Source: Candidatus Corynebacterium faecigallinarum
GTDB lineage: Bacteria > Actinomycetota > Actinomycetes > Mycobacteriales > Mycobacteriaceae
DNA: 64,000 nucleotides
Reading direction: 5' to 3'
Assembly: GCA_019120175.1 (NCBI GenBank)
Contig: DWVP01000022.1
Span: 62,001 to 126,000, forward strand
This document shows, one piece after another, positions 26,228 to 35,796 of the stretch. The position numbers were made by a program, and so were the translations under genes. Within the stretch, counting starts at the first letter, position 1. Each line of letters begins with the position of its first letter. The notes below the pieces were generated by a model. It made no database searches. It was not told the DNA's origin and was given only the letters and a program-made list of their open reading frames with translations.

Positions 26228-26695
26228 GGCTGTGGGTCTCCTTGATGTCGTGGTGGGCTGAAAGTCATCAGTCGACGTGACCGGTGACTGGCGCTACTGC
26301 GGAACTAGTGCTGTGACCGCCGACACAGCGACGGTATGTCCCCTACTATGCCACCCGGTCGTCCAGATTCCGTTTGCTGGGTGAACTGGCGGGGGTGGGG
26401 CCGGAGATGGCGGACCGACGGTGTTCCCGGTTCACCACATGTGGTCCGACTTTGTCCCGCCAGTACATTCGTCGGACGCGACGGCATAATCCGCCGGTCC
26501 TGCGCATGCCCCCGACCGGCATCCGTGTAGTTCCCGTGCCGGGAAAGGAGCGGGGGTACTGCGGGCGTTCGTGCTGGGGTGCCCGGTACTGTGCTGCAGT
26601 GCCGCGGGCCATCGTGGCCACCACTGCCGGACAGCGGGGGATACCGACCCCGCCCCGTGGCCTTTCTCCCGGGTGGGTACTACACTCTGCAGGCC
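26228..26695. other. 468-bp divergent control region prpD / purC
   Basis: No convincing gene is present. The region must hold the prpDBC promoter on the left and the purC promoter on the right. A perfect 12-bp palindrome ACCACATGTGGT (26434-26445) lies in the middle and could be an operator. GGTGAACTGGCGGG and the complementary blocks GTTCACC and CCCGCCAGT are also seen, but their order does not allow one nested hairpin. Confidence 0.5.
26681..26686 (+). promoter_or_regulatory. -10 hexamer of purC
   Basis: TACACT lies 9 nt before the purC ATG. The resulting leader would be absent or only a few nucleotides. Confidence 0.45.
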
Positions 26696-27604
26696 ATGCA
26701 ACAGACGCGCCCCGACCTCTCCGACTACCCCCACTTCTCGGCCGGGAAGGTCCGCGAGATCTACGAGATCGACCAGGACACCCTGCTCATGGTGGCCACC
26801 GACCGGATCTCGGCCTATGACTTCATCCTGGACAGCCCGATCCCGGACAAGGGCCGTATCCTCACCGCGATGAGCGACTTCTTCTTCGCCGCCCTCGACG
26901 TCCCCAACCACCTCGCCGGACCGGCGGATGACCCGCGCATTCCCGAGAGTGTCCTCGGCCGGGCCCAGGTCTGCCGCAAGCTGGACATGCTGCCCTTCGA
27001 ATGCGTCGTGCGCGGCTACCTCACCGGATCGGGGCTGAAGGAGTACCGGAACACTGGTCAGGTGTGTGGCGTGGAACTGCCCGGAGGGCTGACCGAGGCG
27101 TCCAAACTGCCGGAACCCATCTTCACCCCGGCGACGAAGGCGGAGATCGGCGACCACGACGAGAACGTCCCCTTCTCCCGCGTCGTCAATGATCTGGGTG
27201 CCGAGCGTGCCGAGGAACTGCGCCGGGCATCCATCGAGATCTACACCCGCGCCGCCGAGATCGCCGCCGAGCACGGCATCATCCTGGCGGACACGAAGTT
27301 CGAGTTCGGGTTGGACGCCGAGGGCACCCTGGTGCTGGCCGACGAGGTCCTCACCCCGGACTCCTCGCGGTACTGGCCGCTGGACTCCTACGAGGTGGGC
27401 AAGGTGCAGCCCAGCTTCGACAAACAGTACGTGCGCAACTGGCTGACCGGCACGAAGTCCGGCTGGGACCCCGCTGACGGCACCCCGCCGCCGGAGCTGC
27501 CCGGATCCGTACTCGAGGCCACGCGGGAACGTTACGTGGAGGCTTACGAGCGGATCTCCGGCAAGCGCTTCGCCGACTGGATCGGCACCTGTTGCGACCG
27601 GTAG
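26696..27604 (+). CDS. purC: SAICAR synthetase
   Basis: A 302-aa ATP-dependent ligase that adds aspartate to CAIR in purine synthesis. Motifs include [10 protein letters not shown] near the N-terminus, [19 protein letters not shown] with the SAICAR signature region, and [12 protein letters not shown] then [14 protein letters not shown] at the active site. The ATG is chosen because it follows a -10 hexamer closely and gives a normal-length protein; earlier in-frame codons would run through the control region. Confidence 0.95.
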   Translation: MQQTRPDLSDYPHFSAGKVREIYEIDQDTLLMVATDRISAYDFILDSPIPDKGRILTAMSDFFFAALDVPNHLAGPADDPRIPESVLGRAQVCRKLDMLPFECVVRGYLTGSGLKEYRNTGQVCGVELPGGLTEASKLPEPIFTPATKAEIGDHDENVPFSRVVNDLGAERAEELRRASIEIYTRAAEIAAEHGIILADTKFEFGLDAEGTLVLADEVLTPDSSRYWPLDSYEVGKVQPSFDKQYVRNWLTGTKSGWDPADGTPPPELPGSVLEATRERYVEAYERISGKRFADWIGTCCDR

Positions 27605-27661
27605 ACGGTGCCCGGGCGGTCCGCAGGCGGCGCGCGTAGAAACCGTGTCCGGGGTAGGGGC

Positions 27662-27667
27662 TACCAT
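27662..27667 (+). promoter_or_regulatory. -10 hexamer of the oligopeptidase gene
   Basis: TACCAT ends 8 nt before the ATG at 27676, consistent with leaderless transcription separate from purC. Confidence 0.4.
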
Positions 27668-27675
27668 CGTGAGCC

Positions 27676-29937
27676 ATGGAACCCACTACCCCGTCCGACC
27701 ACTCATCCACTGCTGCCCCGGGGGATGCCCCGGTTACCGTGTCGGCATTGCCCCCGGTCGCGGCGAAGCTGCCCGTCACCCGGTCTTTCCACGGGCGTGA
27801 CCTGCAGGACGACTATGAGTGGCTGCGGGACAAGGAGAACCCGGAGGTCCGGGCGCACCTCGAGGCCGAGAACGCCTGGACCGAGTCACGCACCAGCCAC
27901 CTCAAGCCGCTGGAGGACGCCATCTTCACCGAGGTGAAGTCGCGGATCCAGGAGACCGACCTCTCGGTCCCGGTACGCTCCGGCGACTGGTGGTACTTCT
28001 CGCGGACCCAGGAGGGGCAGAGTTACGTCCAGATGTGCCGGATCCCGGTGGACAAGGGGGCCGGCGACGGCGCTGACAGTGCCAGCCAGCTCGCCCAGTG
28101 GGCCCCGCCGGAGATCGTCCCCGGCGAGTCAGCCCCCGGCGAGGAGGTCATCCTGGACTGCAACACCCTGGCCGAGGGAGCGGAGTTCTTCAGCCTGGGC
28201 GCGGCCAGCGTGACCCTCGACGGCACCCTGTTGGCCTACTCGGTGGACAACGTCGGCGATGAGCGTTTCACCCTGCAGGTCAAGGACCTGACCACCGGTG
28301 AGCTGCTGGAGGACCGGCTCGAGGGCATCGCCTACGGCGCCACCTGGGTCGGCAACGAGTACCTCTTCTACCAGCGCGTCGACGACGCCTGGCGTCCCCA
28401 CGAGATCTGGCGCCACCGCATCGGCACACCGGAGAGTGCGGACGTGTGCGTCTTCCGGGAGGACGACGAGCACTACTGGACCGGGGTGGGGGTCACCCGT
28501 TCGGAACGGTTCCTACTGGTCTCCACCGCCTCGAAGACCACCTCGGAGACCTGGTACCTGGACCTGGACACCGACCCCGAGGGTGGGCTGACCTGCGTGC
28601 GTCCCCGTGAGAAGGACGTCCAGTACGACGTCGACCATGTCGTCGTCGGCGGTCAGGACGCCTGGCTGGTCGTGCGCGAGGAGCTGGACGGCCTGCCCAA
28701 CGGTGAGGTCGGACGGGCGCCGGTGGGGCCGATCGCCACCTTCGACGAGGAAGCGTCCTACGAGGTCATCGTGGCACACCGTGACGACGTGCGTGTCGAA
28801 GGGGTGGACTGCTTCGCCGACCACCTGGTGCTGGCCACCCGGGAGAACGCGGTGGAGAAGCTGGCCCTGATGGACCTCTCCGAGGGCTGGGGAGAGTTCG
28901 AGCGCATCAGCTTCGACGAGGAGATCTACTCCGCTGGCACCGTCGGCAATTCGGAGTGGAGGTCCTCGGTGCTGCGGATCAGTTACACCAGCTACGTCAC
29001 CCCGGGGCAGGTGTGGGAGATCGACCTGACCACCGGGGAGCGGGTGCTGCGCAAGGAACAGGCCGTGCTGGCCGGACCGGACGGTGAGGAGTTCGACGCC
29101 TCCCGCTACACCGCCTCGCGTCACTGGACCACCGCCTCCGACGGGGCACGGATCCCGGTCTCGCTGATCCGTCGGGTCGACGTTCCCCTGGAGCAGGTCA
29201 ACCCGGTACTGCTCTACGGCTACGGCTCCTACGAGGCGAGCATGGACCCGTACTTCTCCGTCTTCCGCCTGTCGATGCTGGACCGCGGTGTGGTCTACGC
29301 CGTGGCGCACGTGCGCGGCGGCGGCGAGATGGGCCGGGCCTGGTACGAACAGGGCAAGGCGATGTCGAAGATGAACACCTTCACCGACTTCGTCGCCGTG
29401 GCCGATGACCTCATCGCCCACGGCTACACCACCCCGGAGAAGATGGTCGCCGAGGGCGGTTCCGCCGGGGGGCTGCTGATGGGTGCGGTGGCGAACCTGG
29501 CACCGGACCGTTTCGCCGGGATCGAGGCCGTGGTCCCCTTCGTCGACCCGCTGACCTCGATTCTCATGCCGGAACTGCCGTTGACGGTGACCGAGTGGGA
29601 GGAGTGGGGCGACCCCTACCACGACCCCACGGTCTACGACTACATGGCGACCTACTCGCCGTACGAGAACGTCACCGAACAGGCCTATCCGCCGATCCTG
29701 GCGGTCAGCGGGCTCAACGACACCCGAGTGCTGTACGTGGAACCGACGAAGTGGATCGCGAAACTTCGTGAGGTCGCCGGCCGGGTGTCCCAGGAACAGC
29801 GCGGCAGTGAGTTCCTGCTGAAGACCGACATGACCTCCGGACATGGGGGAGTGTCGGGACGCTACGAGAAGTGGCGGCAGTCCGCTTTCGAGACCGCCTG
29901 GGAGCTCGACCGGATGGGCGCGACCGAGCGGATCTGA
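27676..29937 (+). CDS. ptrB: Oligopeptidase B-like serine peptidase (prolyl oligopeptidase family)
   Basis: A 753-aa S9-family peptidase that cleaves short peptides, usually after basic residues. The N-terminus (FHGRDLQDDYEWLRDKENPEV) opens the seven-bladed propeller domain (about residues 80-430). The C-terminal hydrolase domain has VAHVRGGGEMGRAWYEQGK, the nucleophile motif GGSAGG with S596, and the catalytic histidine region GHGGVSGRYEKW. No signal peptide is seen, so it acts in the cytoplasm. In related genomes this gene also lies in the purC–purSQL interval. Confidence 0.9.
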   Translation: MEPTTPSDHSSTAAPGDAPVTVSALPPVAAKLPVTRSFHGRDLQDDYEWLRDKENPEVRAHLEAENAWTESRTSHLKPLEDAIFTEVKSRIQETDLSVPVRSGDWWYFSRTQEGQSYVQMCRIPVDKGAGDGADSASQLAQWAPPEIVPGESAPGEEVILDCNTLAEGAEFFSLGAASVTLDGTLLAYSVDNVGDERFTLQVKDLTTGELLEDRLEGIAYGATWVGNEYLFYQRVDDAWRPHEIWRHRIGTPESADVCVFREDDEHYWTGVGVTRSERFLLVSTASKTTSETWYLDLDTDPEGGLTCVRPREKDVQYDVDHVVVGGQDAWLVVREELDGLPNGEVGRAPVGPIATFDEEASYEVIVAHRDDVRVEGVDCFADHLVLATRENAVEKLALMDLSEGWGEFERISFDEEIYSAGTVGNSEWRSSVLRISYTSYVTPGQVWEIDLTTGERVLRKEQAVLAGPDGEEFDASRYTASRHWTTASDGARIPVSLIRRVDVPLEQVNPVLLYGYGSYEASMDPYFSVFRLSMLDRGVVYAVAHVRGGGEMGRAWYEQGKAMSKMNTFTDFVAVADDLIAHGYTTPEKMVAEGGSAGGLLMGAVANLAPDRFAGIEAVVPFVDPLTSILMPELPLTVTEWEEWGDPYHDPTVYDYMATYSPYENVTEQAYPPILAVSGLNDTRVLYVEPTKWIAKLREVAGRVSQEQRGSEFLLKTDMTSGHGGVSGRYEKWRQSAFETAWELDRMGATERI

Positions 29938-30166
29938 CGGAGGCGCGGTGACGGCCGCCTGACGCTGCACCACCGCTGCGTCCCCGCTGCGTCTCCTGTC
30001 GCGTCCCCGCTGTCCCCTCACTCCCGTTCCGTGGTGGTGACACCCCGTCGCGACCAACACGGGGCGGGAGTTTCAGATTCCGGGCCAACCGGTAAGGTTG
30101 GGGATTGTTCAAGATCCCGATCGCCAACCCCTGATCACCAACCCTTCACTGATGGAGAGAAGCACC

Positions 30167-30421
30167 GTGGCTCGAGTCGTTGTCAATGTCATGCCCAAGG
30201 CGGAGATCCTGGACCCCCAGGGTCAGGCCGTCGTCCGAGCCCTGGGGCGCATCGGCGTCTCGGGTGTCGCAGATGTCCGTCAGGGCAAGCGGTTCGAGCT
30301 GAAGGTGGACGGCACCGTGACCGCCGAGGACCTCGAGCACATCGCCAGCACCCTGCTCGCCAACACCGTGATCGAGGACTACGAGGTCGTCACCGCGGAG
30401 ATCGCCGGGGAGAACAAGTAA
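30167..30421 (+). CDS. purS: FGAM synthase, PurS subunit
   Basis: An 84-aa small subunit that bridges PurQ and PurL in formylglycinamidine ribonucleotide synthesis. It reads [20 protein letters not shown], typical of PurS. The GTG at 30167 is chosen because GGAGAGA lies 6 nt upstream. The stop overlaps the purQ start as TAATG. A small inverted repeat CCAACC/GGTTGG (30085-30101) lies upstream around a TAAGGT hexamer and may be part of the promoter or leader control. Confidence 0.92.
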   Translation: MARVVVNVMPKAEILDPQGQAVVRALGRIGVSGVADVRQGKRFELKVDGTVTAEDLEHIASTLLANTVIEDYEVVTAEIAGENK

Positions 30422-31101
30422 TGACGGCCCGCATCGGTGTCATCACCTTCCCCGGAACCCTCGACGACGTCGACGCCGCCCGCGCGGTGACCGTCGCCGG
30501 GGCCGAGGCCGTGAGCCTCTGGCACGCCGACGCCGACCTGAAGGACGTCGACGCCGTCGTCGTCCCCGGCGGCTTCTCCTACGGCGACTACCTGCGCTCC
30601 GGCGCCATCGCCGCCCAGGCCCCCGTCATGCGCTCGGTCATCGAGCAGGCGAACGAGGGTCTTCCCGTGCTTGGAATCTGCAACGGCTTCCAGATCCTCA
30701 CCGAGGCAGGTCTGCTGCCCGGTGCCCTGACCCGCAACCAGGGCCTGCACTTCCACTGTGTGGACACCTACCTCGAGGTCGTCAACACCTCCACCGCGTG
30801 GACCTCCACCTTCAGCGAGGGCCAGAAGATCTTCATCCCGTCCAAGCACGGTGAGGGACGTTTCCAGGCCTCCGCCGAGACCGTCGCCGAGCTGGAGGGG
30901 GAGGGTCGTGTTGTCTTCCGCTACACCGACAACTTCAACGGCTCGGTCAACGGCATCGCCGGCATCACCTCGGCCAACGGCCGGGTCGTTGGCCTGATGC
31001 CGCACCCCGAGCACGCCGTCGAGACGATCACCGGCCCGTCGTTGGACGGTCTTGAACTGTTCCTGTCCGCCGTCGGCACCGTCGGTGCGGGCGCTGCCTG
31101 A
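30421..31101 (+). CDS. purQ: FGAM synthase, PurQ glutaminase subunit
   Basis: A 226-aa class I glutamine amidotransferase that supplies ammonia to PurL. The nucleophile C87 is in [10 protein letters not shown], the catalytic His-x-Glu is in MPHPEHAVE near the C-terminus, and [15 protein letters not shown] is the oxyanion region. The ATG overlaps the purS stop by one base, so longer in-frame readings are not used. Confidence 0.95.
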   Translation: MTARIGVITFPGTLDDVDAARAVTVAGAEAVSLWHADADLKDVDAVVVPGGFSYGDYLRSGAIAAQAPVMRSVIEQANEGLPVLGICNGFQILTEAGLLPGALTRNQGLHFHCVDTYLEVVNTSTAWTSTFSEGQKIFIPSKHGEGRFQASAETVAELEGEGRVVFRYTDNFNGSVNGIAGITSANGRVVGLMPHPEHAVETITGPSLDGLELFLSAVGTVGAGAA

Positions 31102-31112
31102 GTCCACGAGAC

Positions 31113-31148
31113 GTCTGTAGAGAAGTCTGAAGCGAAGTCTGTAGAGGA
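31113..31148 (+). repeat. Three 12-bp tandem repeats between purQ and purL
   Basis: GTCTGTAGAGAA, GTCTGAAGCGAA and GTCTGTAGAGGA follow each other without gaps. The last unit provides the purine-rich ribosome site of purL. Changes in copy number would alter the purQ–purL spacing. Confidence 0.75.
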
Positions 31149-31154
31149 AGATCA

Positions 31155-33518
31155 ATGACTGTCCACAACGACACCGTCGCCCACGCAGCCGACACCCCCG
31201 ACCTGGACCAGCCCTGGGCAGAGCTCGGCCTGAAGGCCGACGAGTACCAGCGCATCCGCGACATCCTCGGACGTCGCCCCACCGCCGCCGAGTTGGCCAT
31301 GTACTCGGTGATGTGGTCGGAGCACTGTTCCTACAAGTCCTCCAAGGTGCACCTGCGCTACTTCGGTGAGACCACCACCGAGGAGATGCAGTCCAAGATG
31401 CTCGCCGGGATCGGCGAGAACGCCGGTGTGATCGACATCGGCGACGGCAACGCCGTCACCTTCAAGGTCGAGTCCCACAACCACCCGTCCTACGTCGAGC
31501 CGTACCAGGGGGCGGCCACCGGTGTCGGCGGCATCGTCCGCGACATCATGGCCATGGGTGCCCGTCCGGTCGCCGTGATGGACCAGCTTCGCTTCGGTGC
31601 GGCGGATGCCCCCGACACCCAGCGCGTGCTGCCCGGCGTGGTGGCCGGCGTCGGCGGCTACGGCAACTGCCTGGGCCTGCCGAACATCGGCGGCGAAACC
31701 GTCTTCGATGCGTCCTACGCCGGTAACCCGCTGGTCAACGCGCTGTGTGTCGGAACACTCAAGAGCGATGACCTCAAGCTCGCCTTCGCCTCCGGTGTCG
31801 GCAACCGGGTGATCCTCTTCGGCTCCCGCACCGGACTGGACGGCATCGGCGGCGTGTCCGTGCTCGCCTCCGACACCTTCGAGGAAGGGGCCGAGCGCAA
31901 GTTGCCCGCCGTCCAGGTCGGCGACCCCTTCGCCGAGAAGGTGCTCATCGAGTGCTGCCTGGACCTCTACGACGCCGGTGTGGTCGTCGGCATCCAGGAT
32001 CTCGGCGGAGCCGGCCTGTCCTGTGCGACCTCCGAGCTGGCCGCCGCCGGTGACGGTGGCATGCACATCAACCTCGACAATGTGCACCTGCGCGCGGAGA
32101 ACATGTCCGCCGCCGACATCCTGTCCTCGGAGTCGCAGGAACGCATGATGGCCGTCGTCACCCCGGACAACGTCGATGCCTTCATGGAGATCTGCGCCAA
32201 GTGGGAGGTCATCGCCTCCGACCTGGGCGAGGTCACCGACGGCGACCACCTGGTTATCGAGCACCAGGGTGAGATCGTCGTCGACGCCGACGCCGCCACC
32301 ATGGCCGACGAGGGCCCGGTCTACGAGCGTCCCTACGCCCGCCCGGAGACCCAGGACGCACTGAACACCACCCCGGAGCTGGCCCGTCCGGCCACCGTCG
32401 AGGCCGTGCGCCAGGCGGTGCTGGACCTGGCGTCCTCCCCGGCGCTGTGCTCGCGTGCGTACATCACCGAGCAGTACGACCGCTACGTCCGCGGCAACAC
32501 GGTGCTGGCGAAGAACGCCGACGGTGGCGTCCTGCGTATCGACGAGGAGACCGGACGCGGCATCGCCGTCGCCACCGACGCCTCCGGCCGGTACACCAAG
32601 CTGGACCCGAACACCGGTGCGCGCCTGGCCCTGGCCGAGGCCTTCCGCAACGTCTCCGTCACCGGTGCGACCCCGGTCGCACTGTCGAACTGCCTGAACT
32701 TCGGCTCCCCGGAGGACGCCGGCGTGATGTGGCAGTTCCGTGAGGCCGTCCACGGTCTGGCCGACGGTGCGGCTGAGCTGGGCATCCCGGTCACCGGCGG
32801 TAACGTCTCCTTCTACAACCAGACCGGCTCCGAGGCCATCCTGCCGACCCCGGTGATCGCCGTGCTGGGCACCATCGACGACGTCGCCACCCGCATCCCC
32901 GCCCAGCCGGTCGCCGGTGAGTACCAGCTGCTGCTGGTCGGTGCTGAGACCGCCGATGAGTTCGGCGGGTCGATCTGGCAGCAGGTCGCCCACGGCACCC
33001 TCGCCGGCCTGCCGCCACAGGTCGACCTGGCTGCCGAGCAGAAACTGGGTGCAGCCCTGTCGGAGCTGCGCGGAGTCGTCGCCTCCGCACATGACCTCTC
33101 CGAGGGCGGCCTATCGCAGGCAGTGGTGGAGTTCGCCGTGCAGTCGGGTGCTGCCGTGTCCGTCGACCCGGTCGCTGCACTGTCCGAGTCCGCGACCACC
33201 GGTGACGCCGTCGCCGACGTGTTCACCGCCCTGGCATCCGAGACCGCGACCCGCGTGCTCGTCGCCGTCGAGGCAGGCAAGGTCGCCGAGGCCGAGACCG
33301 TCTTCGGTAACCACGGTGTGCCGGTGTCGCGGCTGGGCGTCGCCGTCGTCTCCGGTGACGTCTCCGCGGCCGGCTCCGTTTCCGGGGGCCAGGTCATCGA
33401 GGTGACCACCGAGGGCGCTGCCTTCACTCTGCCCGTCACCGAGGCGCGCGCTGCGTGGGAGGGCACCCTGCCTCGCCTGTTCAGCCACGCCGTGGGCGCT
33501 AACTCCGTCGTGGAGTAG
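31155..33518 (+). CDS. purL: FGAM synthase, PurL subunit (small type)
   Basis: A 787-aa ATP-dependent synthetase subunit that acts with PurS and PurQ. Its length is that of the Gram-positive small PurL. Motifs include [34 protein letters not shown] with the catalytic-region histidine, [12 protein letters not shown] and the second-half [11 protein letters not shown]. The ATG follows the GAGGAAGA ribosome site at normal spacing. It is the last gene of the purSQL cluster. Confidence 0.96.
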   Translation: MTVHNDTVAHAADTPDLDQPWAELGLKADEYQRIRDILGRRPTAAELAMYSVMWSEHCSYKSSKVHLRYFGETTTEEMQSKMLAGIGENAGVIDIGDGNAVTFKVESHNHPSYVEPYQGAATGVGGIVRDIMAMGARPVAVMDQLRFGAADAPDTQRVLPGVVAGVGGYGNCLGLPNIGGETVFDASYAGNPLVNALCVGTLKSDDLKLAFASGVGNRVILFGSRTGLDGIGGVSVLASDTFEEGAERKLPAVQVGDPFAEKVLIECCLDLYDAGVVVGIQDLGGAGLSCATSELAAAGDGGMHINLDNVHLRAENMSAADILSSESQERMMAVVTPDNVDAFMEICAKWEVIASDLGEVTDGDHLVIEHQGEIVVDADAATMADEGPVYERPYARPETQDALNTTPELARPATVEAVRQAVLDLASSPALCSRAYITEQYDRYVRGNTVLAKNADGGVLRIDEETGRGIAVATDASGRYTKLDPNTGARLALAEAFRNVSVTGATPVALSNCLNFGSPEDAGVMWQFREAVHGLADGAAELGIPVTGGNVSFYNQTGSEAILPTPVIAVLGTIDDVATRIPAQPVAGEYQLLLVGAETADEFGGSIWQQVAHGTLAGLPPQVDLAAEQKLGAALSELRGVVASAHDLSEGGLSQAVVEFAVQSGAAVSVDPVAALSESATTGDAVADVFTALASETATRVLVAVEAGKVAEAETVFGNHGVPVSRLGVAVVSGDVSAAGSVSGGQVIEVTTEGAAFTLPVTEARAAWEGTLPRLFSHAVGANSVVE

Positions 33519-33944
33519 GACGCACCGCGGTCGGGTGCCTCGGTCAGGCGCCATCGGCCGGGGCAGCGGCCGTGCGCCGCAGCGTCCTACCGCGGGCGTC
33601 GCCCTGACAATCGACCCGAACTGAGCATAGATCCGCTGATTCCCAGGATTCGCTGGATCCATGCTCAGTTCGGGTCGTTCTTGGTTGATCTTGGCAGGTC
33701 TAGGCCACCTGTGGTCGTCTCAAGGATGCCGCAGGTCGCCCAACGGGGCCGCTGGGGGTACTTCGGGCAGCAGGGAAGGGTGTCGGAAACGAGCAGCACA
33801 CGGGCCTAATCCCGGTGTCTACCCGTGAGTGAGGACATTTCCCCGCTGCGAACAACGAGAAACCTAGTTTTTGCTAATCTTCTCTTTGTCTTCAATTGGG
33901 GTGCAACTGACGGCACCCGACGTTTCAAGAGAAAAGAAGGCCCA
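33519..33944. other. 426-bp non-coding region purL / J-like gene 1
   Basis: No gene is supported. It holds a 66-bp palindrome (33612-33677) and, towards the right, a locally AT-rich promoter region around 33855-33905 before the AGAAGG ribosome site of the next gene. Confidence 0.55.
33612..33677. repeat. Palindromic element with 23-bp arms (family 3)
   Basis: The left arm 33612-33634 and right arm 33655-33677 (CGACCCGAACTGAGCAT, then RGATCC) are complementary except at one position and enclose a 20-nt loop that itself has partial symmetry. There is no poly-T tract. Located downstream of purL, it may terminate that transcript or be a dispersed palindrome. Confidence 0.7.
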
Positions 33945-34889
33945 ATGGCTCACTATGACCTGTACCAGTCCCTGCGGCTGGACCGACAAGCGTCGACCGC
34001 GGATCTCGCCCGCGACCTCGACGACCGGCTGTCCTCCGCGGCCCCCGACGACGCCGGAATGATCGACCAGCTGACGACCGCGCGCGCCATCCTCGGTGAT
34101 GACACCCGCCGCGGGCTGTACGACCAGCGGTTGGACGACCCGAACGCGGCCGAGATCGACATCGACTCCCTGCACGAGCTCGCAGCGCTGAACGTCGCCG
34201 GATCAGCGAGTGCCGGGGCCGGTGCCAGCGCCGCCGCCGTCGGTGTCTCTGGCACCGGCAGGGGTCAGCAGTTCCAGCAGCAGGCCGGACAGTTCGCCCG
34301 CACCGCCGGGGCGAAGACCGCCGAGGCCACCCACCAGGTGCAGGACTCCTTCAAGCAGTCCAAGGGGCTGGCCATCGGCATCACCGCACTGGTGACCGCC
34401 GTGGTCGTGCTCCTCGGCGGCTGGGGCATCGGGAAGATCTTCGGTGGCGACGGCCAGCCCGACTTCTCCGACGCGCAGAAGACCGTCAACACCTTTCTCG
34501 GGCAGAAGAGTGCCGATGACCTGCGGAACTGGCTGAACGACAACACCGTCCACCAGAACCGTGAAGACATCCTGCGCGCCATGGGGGCAGACGAGGACGC
34601 CTACGACTCCTTCAGCGGCATGGACTCCTTCTTCGACGCCAGCAGCCTGGAGGCTGGCGCCGGTATGTCCTTCGAGCAGCAGGCCATCTACTTCGGCGCA
34701 GACGTGGACGAGATCTACGAGGAAGCCGAGGATGAGGGATTCTCCCGCGACGAGGTCGACTCGATGGTGATCATCGGGATCAAGGACGGCTCCGACAACT
34801 ACAAGGGCGAGATCACCTTGGTGAAGAAGGACGGCGACTACAAGATCATCGACGTCACCAAGTCCTATTCCGCCAGCGACTACGAGTAG
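33945..34889 (+). CDS. Membrane-anchored J-like-domain protein 1 (tandem paralogue)
   Basis: A 314-aa protein of no firmly recognised family. Residues 1-66 resemble a degenerate J domain (YDLYQSLRLDRQASTADL, then ARAILGDDTRRGLYDQRLDD), but there is no HPD tripeptide, so DnaK stimulation is doubtful. A Gln-rich segment (QQFQQQAGQFARTAGAKTAE) precedes a transmembrane helix at about 141-166. The remaining 150 residues are acidic and probably outside the membrane. The ATG of MAHYDLYQSL is chosen because an AGAAGG site precedes it and the paralogue starts the same way. The second copy begins 15 bp downstream, so they form one transcript. Confidence 0.7.
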   Translation: MAHYDLYQSLRLDRQASTADLARDLDDRLSSAAPDDAGMIDQLTTARAILGDDTRRGLYDQRLDDPNAAEIDIDSLHELAALNVAGSASAGAGASAAAVGVSGTGRGQQFQQQAGQFARTAGAKTAEATHQVQDSFKQSKGLAIGITALVTAVVVLLGGWGIGKIFGGDGQPDFSDAQKTVNTFLGQKSADDLRNWLNDNTVHQNREDILRAMGADEDAYDSFSGMDSFFDASSLEAGAGMSFEQQAIYFGADVDEIYEEAEDEGFSRDEVDSMVIIGIKDGSDNYKGEITLVKKDGDYKIIDVTKSYSASDYE

Positions 34890-34904
34890 AAGAGGTTCAC
34901 CATC

Positions 34905-35795
34905 ATGGCTCACTATGACATCTACCAGTCGCTCGGACTGGAGCGTTTTGCGTCCTCGACGGACCTTGCCCAGCAGATCGACGACCGTCTCGCCGCCGTC
35001 GGACCGGGCGATGCCGGGGCGAGGGAAGAACTTACCGTCGCCCGCTCCATTCTCGGTGACGAGACCCGCCGCGGTCTCTACGACCAGCGGTTGGACGACC
35101 CCTCCGCCGCTGAGATCGACATCGACTCCCTGCGGGAGCTCGCCTCCCTCAACCTCGGGGGACAGGCCGGAGGCTCAGCTGCCCCCACCGGGTCGGGTAA
35201 GGGGCAGCAGTTCCAGCAGCAGGCCGGACAGTTCGCCCGCACCGCCGGGGCGAAGACCGCCGAGGCGTCCCACCAGGTGCAGGACTCCTTCAAACAGTCC
35301 AAGGGTCTTGCGATCATCGTCACCGCCGTGGTGACCGCAGTGGTCGTCGGCGTGGCCGGCTGGGCACTGGGACTGTTCGGTAAGACCGAGGACAAGGCCG
35401 CCAAGGGCCTGGTCAACGAGATGCTCGACAAGAACAACTCCGATGACCTTCGTTCCTGGATCCAGGACAACTCCACCCACCAGGACCGCGACGAGGTCAT
35501 GAGCTCATTGAAGCTCAGCGGTGACGATTCCTTCAACGGGATGGACGCCCTGTTCGGTGGCAGCGACCTCTCCGCCGGTACCCGGGTGTTGGACGCTGAA
35601 CAGTTGAAGATGTCCCTCGGTAGTTCCAGCAAGGACTTCTACGAGGGGGCTGAGGACGAGGGCTACACCCGCGAAGAAATCGACAGCACGGTCTTCATTG
35701 CCGTCATCGACAAGAACGACAAGCCCAGGGGTGCTGTGGGCATGCTCGAGCGGGACGGCGATTTCCAGATCATCGCCGTCGAGACCCTGGACTAA
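34905..35795 (+). CDS. Membrane-anchored J-like-domain protein 2 (tandem paralogue)
   Basis: A 296-aa paralogue of the preceding gene with the same layout: degenerate J-like N-terminus (YDIYQSLGLERFASS and ARSILGDETRRGLYDQRLDD, no HPD), Gln-rich segment, transmembrane helix at about 134-158 and an acidic C-terminal domain with YTREEIDSTVFIAVID. A 101-bp segment (35205-35305) is nearly identical to 34266-34366 of copy 1, while flanking coding sequence has diverged. Its stop is separated by one base from the convergent thioesterase stop. Function is unknown; envelope or chaperone-related roles are guesses. Confidence 0.7.
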   Translation: MAHYDIYQSLGLERFASSTDLAQQIDDRLAAVGPGDAGAREELTVARSILGDETRRGLYDQRLDDPSAAEIDIDSLRELASLNLGGQAGGSAAPTGSGKGQQFQQQAGQFARTAGAKTAEASHQVQDSFKQSKGLAIIVTAVVTAVVVGVAGWALGLFGKTEDKAAKGLVNEMLDKNNSDDLRSWIQDNSTHQDRDEVMSSLKLSGDDSFNGMDALFGGSDLSAGTRVLDAEQLKMSLGSSSKDFYEGAEDEGYTREEIDSTVFIAVIDKNDKPRGAVGMLERDGDFQIIAVETLD

Positions 35796-35796
35796 T

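Noticed and set aside
26374..26820. Possible 148-aa gene in the prpD/purC control region
   Set aside because: It is Arg/Pro-rich, has no ribosome site and runs into purC; no family resemblance.
31152..33092. 646-codon minus-strand frame opposite purL
   Set aside because: Shadow of purL, low-complexity composition.
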